Below, in pieces: positions 4,452 to 5,628 of a DNA stretch of 5,628 nucleotides (its first letter is position 1; each line of letters opens with the position of its first letter). Under the pieces are notes generated by a model. The model searched no databases, was not told where the DNA came from, and was given only the letters and a program-made list of their open reading frames with translations. The position numbers and the translations under genes are program-made. Source of the DNA: Streptomyces lilacinus (lineage in GTDB: Bacteria; Actinomycetota; Actinomycetes; Streptomycetales; Streptomycetaceae); contig KL569514.1 of NCBI GenBank assembly GCA_000715685.1, positions 8,421 to 14,048 of the forward strand, in the 5' to 3' direction.

Positions 4452-4492
4452 TCCCCGCTTCGGCATGGGCTTCCGCACGCCGGCCGCCGCCG

Positions 4493-5628
4493 TCACGGCG
4501 CGGACTCGTGCCCCGGGAACTCCTCCGCCAGCACCGCCCCCACTTCAGCCGCCTCGGCCGCGCCGCGCCGCCGCAGCACGTCGTACGCCTCCCGCAGGCA
4601 GCCCAGCGCGATGCGCGGCTCCCCGAGCGCGAGCTGCGCCCGGCCCCGGGCGGCCAGGGCCAGGCCGCGGCAGTACGGGTCCCCGAGGCCGGCCTCCATG
4701 GCCAGCGCGCGGTCGGCGGCGGTGATGGCCTCGCGGTTCCGCAGCCGGGCGAGCCGGCACAGGGCCAACCGGGCCCAGACCAGCGCCTCCCAGCGCGGAT
4801 CGGTGCCCTCCGGCTCGACGGCGAGGGCTTCGCGCAGCCGGTCCGAGGCGCTCGCCGACCGGTCGGCCAGCAGGTGGACGCGGCCCGCCTCGTGCAGCAC
4901 CCGGGCCAGGGTCCGGCCGGCCGGACCCCGGGCGCGGTCGCAGGCCTCGGCGACCGCGGCGAGCGCCTCCTCCGTACGGCCCAGGGCGACGAGCGCGCGG
5001 GCCGTGTGGGCCAGGGCCTCGGCCGCGCCGCTCGCCGCCCCCTCCTCGCGCAGCCGCTCCTCGGCCCGTACGAGCAGGGGCAGCGCCTCCTCGGGACGGC
5101 CCAGGTCCAGCAGGACGAGGCCGAGTTCGTGACCGGCGAGGACGGGGAGCAGGGCGTCCCCGGCGGCCTCGCCGAGGCGCAGGCTCGCGCGCAGTTCGCG
5201 TTCGGCGCGCTCGAGGGTGTCGGGTCCGGGGCGCGGGACGGCGAGCAGCCGCAGCGCGCGGGCGGCGCTCGCACCGGCGCTCTCGTCCTCGGTTCGGCGC
5301 GCCTTGTCGAGGGCGAGCCGGGCGGGCCCGGTCACGTCCTGGTGGCTCGCGGTGCCCTGGGTGAGCTCGCCCCAGACGGTCAGCAGGTCGACGGCGGGCG
5401 CGAGGGTGCCGGGGACGTCGAGGCGCAGCACCTGCAGGACGGTCGCGAGCAGGTCGGGTCCCGTGTCGTGCAGCCAGGCGCGGGCGGTGTCGGCGTCGGG
5501 CAGCGGCAGGCCGGCGGTGGCGAGGTGGTGCAGGAGGTGGCGGGGCACGAGGCTGTCGGGGCGGGCGCGGCGCAGCGCGGTGACGGCGGTGGCCAGCTGG
5601 TGGTCGAGGAGCCGCAGCAGCGCCGCGT
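4493..5628 (-). CDS. TPR-like helical-repeat protein, 5' end outside the window
   Basis: About 377 C-terminal residues are visible; the frame is open to the right edge. An in-frame GTG at 5548 has no ribosome site and is probably internal. The protein is all-helical with at least five TPR-like units in roughly the last 215 residues, for example HELGLVLLDLGRPEEALPLL, ALAHTARALVALGRTEEAL, EAITAADRALAMEAG and ALAARGRAQLALGEPRIALG. The Leu, Gly/Ala and Pro spacing is characteristic of tetratricopeptide repeats, which bind partner proteins. The visible N-terminal part (LLDHQLATAVTALRRARPDS) is also helical. Similar stretches form the C-terminal part of large Streptomyces regulators (AfsR/SARP, LuxR or STAND-type ATPases), but no DNA-binding or nucleotide-binding motif is in view. 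The stop codon lies 92 bases from that of the STAS gene, tail to tail. Confidence 0.85.
   Translation of the reverse strand, partial: AALLRLLDHQLATAVTALRRARPDSLVPRHLLHHLATAGLPLPDADTARAWLHDTGPDLLATVLQVLRLDVPGTLAPAVDLLTVWGELTQGTASHQDVTGPARLALDKARRTEDESAGASAARALRLLAVPRPGPDTLERAERELRASLRLGEAAGDALLPVLAGHELGLVLLDLGRPEEALPLLVRAEERLREEGAASGAAEALAHTARALVALGRTEEALAAVAEACDRARGPAGRTLARVLHEAGRVHLLADRSASASDRLREALAVEPEGTDPRWEALVWARLALCRLARLRNREAITAADRALAMEAGLGDPYCRGLALAARGRAQLALGEPRIALGCLREAYDVLRRRGAAEAAEVGAVLAEEFPGHESAP

Noticed and set aside
4096..5274. 392-residue minus-strand open frame
   Set aside because: It overlaps both the STAS gene and the TPR gene in a wrong frame and is extremely rich in Arg, Pro and Ala, as expected for a shadow.
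5549..5628. GTG at 5548 as the true start of the TPR gene
   Set aside because: The frame continues upstream with coherent helical sequence and there is no ribosome site; the gene more likely starts outside the window.
432..5628. TTA codons implying bldA control
   Set aside because: No in-frame TTA leucine codon was found in any of the genes called.

Overview
The window looks like Streptomyces or a close actinomycete relative. Base composition is very GC-rich, coding frames are strongly biased to G/C in third codon positions, two genes start with GTG, ribosome binding sites are purine-rich, and I found no TTA leucine codon in any gene. The genes themselves are of a kind typical of Streptomyces: two SigB/SigF-family sigma factors in tandem, a STAS-domain protein, a Dabb-domain protein and a helical-repeat protein. 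No rRNA, tRNA, transposon or CRISPR array was seen.

Layout from left to right: (1) the 5' part of a lipoprotein gene on the minus strand, cut by the window edge and probably containing a reading-frame break; (2) a minus-strand SigB/SigF-family sigma factor (called sigma-1 here), with a hairpin after its stop and its own SigB-type promoter; (3) a second, longer minus-strand sigma factor (probable SigF orthologue) with a repetitive hydrophilic N-terminal extension; (4) an intrinsic terminator; (5) a Dabb-domain gene, preceded by (6) a 54-residue single-span membrane protein gene, both on the minus strand; (7) a 690-base divergent intergenic region with two long perfect hairpins and a short tandem repeat but no convincing gene; (8) a plus-strand STAS-domain gene of the anti-sigma-factor-antagonist type; (9) a short convergent spacer with an imperfect direct repeat; (10) the 3' part of a minus-strand gene for a TPR-like helical-repeat protein that runs off the right edge.

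How it may work: the two sigma factors would redirect RNA polymerase to stress or sporulation genes. The family is normally held by RsbW/SpoIIAB-type anti-sigma kinases and released by STAS antagonists. A STAS gene lies about 1.4 kb from the sigma genes, but no kinase is present in the window. The sigma-1 gene has a well-formed promoter of the type its own family reads, with an inverted repeat across the -10 box, which suggests a cascade or autoregulation plus a DNA-binding regulator. The small membrane protein and Dabb genes look like an operon that ends at the terminator before the second sigma gene. Links between these parts are inference from proximity; the gene identities are well supported except where stated.
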